Assembly: GCF_900156605.1 (NCBI RefSeq)
Contig: NZ_FTOA01000002.1
Coordinates: 434,001-498,000 of the forward strand
Reading direction: 5' to 3'
Source of the DNA: Insolitispirillum peregrinum
GTDB lineage: Bacteria > Pseudomonadota > Alphaproteobacteria > Rhodospirillales > Rhodospirillaceae
Length of the DNA: 64,000 nt
The position numbers and the translations under genes were made by a program. The first letter of the stretch is position 1. Each line of letters begins with the position of its first letter. The notes beneath the pieces are model-generated. The model saw nothing but the letters and a program-made list of their open reading frames with translations, did not search any database and was not told the DNA's origin. Below are positions 62,258-64,000 of the stretch, in pieces.

Positions 62258-63148
62258 ATGAGCTGTGATCCGACGACACTGACCGAGAGCGCCACCAGTG
62301 CCTATGCCGATATTGCCGAAGGCGATCTGCGTTTGCGCCTGCATTACAACGATACCGGTGCCGGGTCTTCTGGCGAGACGGTGGTGATGCTGCATGGCTC
62401 CGGGCCGGGGGCCAGTGGCTGGGCCAACTTCAGCCGCAATATCGAGCCGCTGGCCGCTGCGGGCTATCGGGTGATCCTGATGGATTGCCCCGGCTGGAGC
62501 AAAAGCGACCCGATTGTCTGCACCGGCTCGCGTTCGGAACTGAATGCGCGGGCGCTGAAGGGCCTGTTGGATTGTCTCGGGCTGGAAACGGTCCACATCA
62601 TCGGCAATTCGATGGGGGGCCACAGTGCGGTGGCCTTTGCCCTCGCCTGGCCGCAGCGGGTGGGCAAGCTGGTGATGATGGGCGGCGGCACCGGCGGCCC
62701 CAGCCTGTTCCAGCCGATGCCGCTGGAAGGCATCAAGCTGTTGCAGGCGGTCTATCGGGACCCGACGGTCGAAGCCCTGAAGAAAATGCTCAATGTGTTC
62801 ATGTTCGATGCCAGCAAGTTGACCGACGAGCTGATCCAGACCCGGCTGGAGGCGATGCTGGACCGCCGCGACCATCTGGACAACTTCGTCAAGAGTCTGG
62901 CCGCCAATCCACGGCAGTTCCCCGATGTCAGCCCGCGTCTGGGGGAAATCAAGGCTCCGGCGCTGGTGATCTGGGGGCGGGATGACCGCTTTGTGCCGCT
63001 GGATGTCGGCTTGCGCCTGCTGTGGGGGATGCAGAACGCCGAGCTGCACGTCTTTAACCGCTGTGGTCACTGGGCACAGTGGGAACATGCCGACAAGTTC
63101 AATGCGATGGTGATTGATTTCCTGCGGCGCGATGAAACGCTGGCGTAA
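62258..63148 (+). CDS. mhpC: 2-hydroxy-6-ketonona-2,4-dienedioate hydrolase
   Basis: The 296-residue alpha/beta hydrolase has the oxyanion motif [17 protein letters not shown], the nucleophile Ser118 in [16 protein letters not shown], Asp242/243 in [11 protein letters not shown] and His271 in [10 protein letters not shown], the pattern of meta-cleavage-product hydrolases such as MhpC and BphD. It breaks the C-C bond of the ring-fission product to give 2-hydroxypentadienoate and a short dicarboxylate (succinate for a phenylpropionate). AAGGA precedes the ATG by about eight bases. It is the last gene of the operon and is followed by a 3'-end element. Confidence 0.92.
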   Translation: MSCDPTTLTESATSAYADIAEGDLRLRLHYNDTGAGSSGETVVMLHGSGPGASGWANFSRNIEPLAAAGYRVILMDCPGWSKSDPIVCTGSRSELNARALKGLLDCLGLETVHIIGNSMGGHSAVAFALAWPQRVGKLVMMGGGTGGPSLFQPMPLEGIKLLQAVYRDPTVEALKKMLNVFMFDASKLTDELIQTRLEAMLDRRDHLDNFVKSLAANPRQFPDVSPRLGEIKAPALVIWGRDDRFVPLDVGLRLLWGMQNAELHVFNRCGHWAQWEHADKFNAMVIDFLRRDETLA

Positions 63149-63161
63149 CGGTAAGAAGATC

Positions 63162-63242
63162 GTGGAGCGCTGCTCCACACCTCACCGGGGCCTTGAGGCC
63201 CCGGACCCCACTTTTTGATCTTGAAAGAAAAATGGGGGTTTG
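63162..63242 (+). repeat. 3'-end palindromic element behind mhpC
   Basis: GTGGAGC-gct-GCTCCAC (63162-63178), CCGGGGCCTT and GAGGCCCCGG (63185-63204), then CCCCA...TGGGG across a T/A-rich centre. It starts 14 bases after the mhpC stop. Confidence 0.75.
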
Positions 63243-63270
63243 GGGGTAGCGTCGTTTCCCCTCTTGCCAC

Positions 63271-63306
63271 AAAACAAAAACAGGGTGCCCCACCGGAGCA
63301 CCCTGT
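63271..63306 (-). terminator. intrinsic terminator of typA
   Basis: On the minus strand ACAGGGTGC pairs with GCACCCTGT around a 9-base loop and is followed by TTTTGTTTTG. It lies 26 bases past the typA stop. Confidence 0.75.
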
Positions 63307-63331
63307 TTTGTTGCGAGAAAGGTCTGAAACC

Positions 63332-64000
63332 TTATTCGCTGACCGACCGCGCGGCGCGCTTGCGGTCATGCGGGTCGAGGTAACGCTTGCGCAGACGGAT
63401 GGTCTGCGGGGTCACTTCCACCAGCTCGTCGTCCTGAATGTACGACAGGGCTTCTTCCAGGGTCATGCGACGGATCGGCGGCAGCTTGACCGCGTCATCC
63501 TTGCCCGAAGCACGCATGTTGGTGAGCTGCTTGCCCTTCAACACGTTGACTTCGAGGTCGTTGCCGCGGGTGTGTTCCCCGACGATCATGCCTTCGTAGA
63601 CCTTGGTGTTGTGTTCAACGAACTGCGGACCACGGTCCAGCAGGTTGAACAGCGCGTAAGCCACCGCATCGCCGGTGCCGTTCGAGATCAGCACACCCTG
63701 ACGACGGCCTTCGATGGCGCCACGATACGGGCCATAGCTGTGGAACAGGCGGTTCATGATGCCGGTGCCACGGGTGTCGGTCAGGAATTCCGAGTGGTAG
63801 CCGATCAGGCCGCGCGACGGAGCGAGGAAGGTGATGCGCACCTTGCCGCCGCCCGACGGACGCATGTCGGTCATTTCGGCCTTGCGCAGGCTGAGCTTTT
63901 CCACCACCGAGCCGGAGAACTCTTCGTCGACGTCCACCACGACTTCTTCCAGCGGTTCGCAACGCTGGCCGTTTTCGTCGGTGGTGAACAGCACGCGCGG
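63332..64000 (-). CDS. typA: ribosome-associated GTPase TypA/BipA, C-terminal part
   Basis: Only the C-terminal 222 or so residues are in the window; the gene continues beyond 64000. The visible part has the EF-G-like domain V and BipA-specific C-terminus: LEEVVVDVDEEFSGSVVEKL, MRPSGGGKVRITFLAPSRGL, NLEV-type KQLTNMRASGKDDAVKLPP and TPQTIRLRKRYLDPHDRKR. BipA assists 50S assembly and stress growth. There is no sign of truncation apart from the window edge. It converges on the mhp operon. Confidence 0.95.
   Translation of the reverse strand, partial: PRVLFTTDENGQRCEPLEEVVVDVDEEFSGSVVEKLSLRKAEMTDMRPSGGGKVRITFLAPSRGLIGYHSEFLTDTRGTGIMNRLFHSYGPYRGAIEGRRQGVLISNGTGDAVAYALFNLLDRGPQFVEHNTKVYEGMIVGEHTRGNDLEVNVLKGKQLTNMRASGKDDAVKLPPIRRMTLEEALSYIQDDELVEVTPQTIRLRKRYLDPHDRKRAARSVSE

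Noticed and set aside
33871-63242. Possible CRISPR array suggested by recurring palindromic sequences
   Set aside because: The copies are tens of kilobases apart behind unrelated genes, are not in regular spacing and have no cas genes nearby.

Overview
The window looks like chromosomal DNA from a GC-rich alphaproteobacterium, most likely in the Rhodospirillales. The clues are a DUF2125 protein, gltD placed before gltB with an Azospirillum-like GltB propeptide, a Suv3-like helicase next to an S4 protein, a TtuD-type glycerate kinase, hrcA-grpE without a CIRCE element, and dispersed GC-rich hairpin repeats behind many genes. Genus and species cannot be fixed from the sequence alone. No rRNA, tRNA or CRISPR array was seen.

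Layout. 0-7.3 kb: envelope and housekeeping genes (DUF2125, gamma-glutamylcyclotransferase, a degenerate glutamine amidotransferase, a sorbosone-dehydrogenase-like propeller, an L,D-transpeptidase-like protein, a low-complexity protein, UppP). 7.3-13.7 kb: gltD-gltB (glutamate synthase) behind an unusual control region with a long inverted repeat around a G-quadruplex-type tract. 14-29.3 kb: a surface-glycan locus with pseudaminic-acid type genes (pseC, an spsF-type cytidylyltransferase, an ABC exporter, a PseH-PseG fusion, pseI, a Pse-associated methylase), then an asparagine-synthase-like enzyme, three glycosyltransferases, wecB and a protein of unknown function. 29.3-33.8 kb: hemW, rdgB and rph on the minus strand (rph and rdgB share one open frame) and hrcA-grpE on the plus strand. 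34-35.3 kb: a complete IS481-like element sitting inside a 3'-end repeat. 35.3-42.4 kb: S4 protein, helicase, a probable envelope protein, short-form hpf, htpG. 42.4-50.4 kb: accessory genes (an AT-richer orphan, a hydrogenase-protease-like pseudoenzyme, a copper-type TonB receptor with a DUF2946 protein, glycerate kinase, and a secreted protein with a von Hippel-Lindau beta domain fused to a zinc-peptidase motif) separated by repeats. 50.4-63.2 kb: an MhpR-like regulator diverging from an 11.5-kb meta-cleavage operon for a phenylpropanoid-type aromatic acid. The right edge is the 3' part of typA/bipA.

How the genes work together. In the catabolic operon a two-component flavin monooxygenase (HsaA/HsaB-like) would make the catechol, MhpB cleaves it, MhpC hydrolyses the ring-fission product, MhpD hydrates, MhpE splits off pyruvate and MhpF makes acetyl-CoA. 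A branched-chain-type ABC importer, with LivM and LivG fused, is embedded in the operon. A GTGCAC-N3-GTGCAC palindrome in the divergent gap fits an MhpR operator. In the glycan locus PseC, H, G, I and F activities are present, but PseB is not in this window.

The most unusual items are the VHL-domain secreted protein (49096-50124), whose five hydroxyproline-pocket residues are kept at the human spacing; the variant mhp operon; the gltD/uppP control region; two pseudoenzymes that lost their catalytic or metal residues; the rph-rdgB continuous frame; and a six-copy, always gene-3' palindromic element that was the landing site of the IS.
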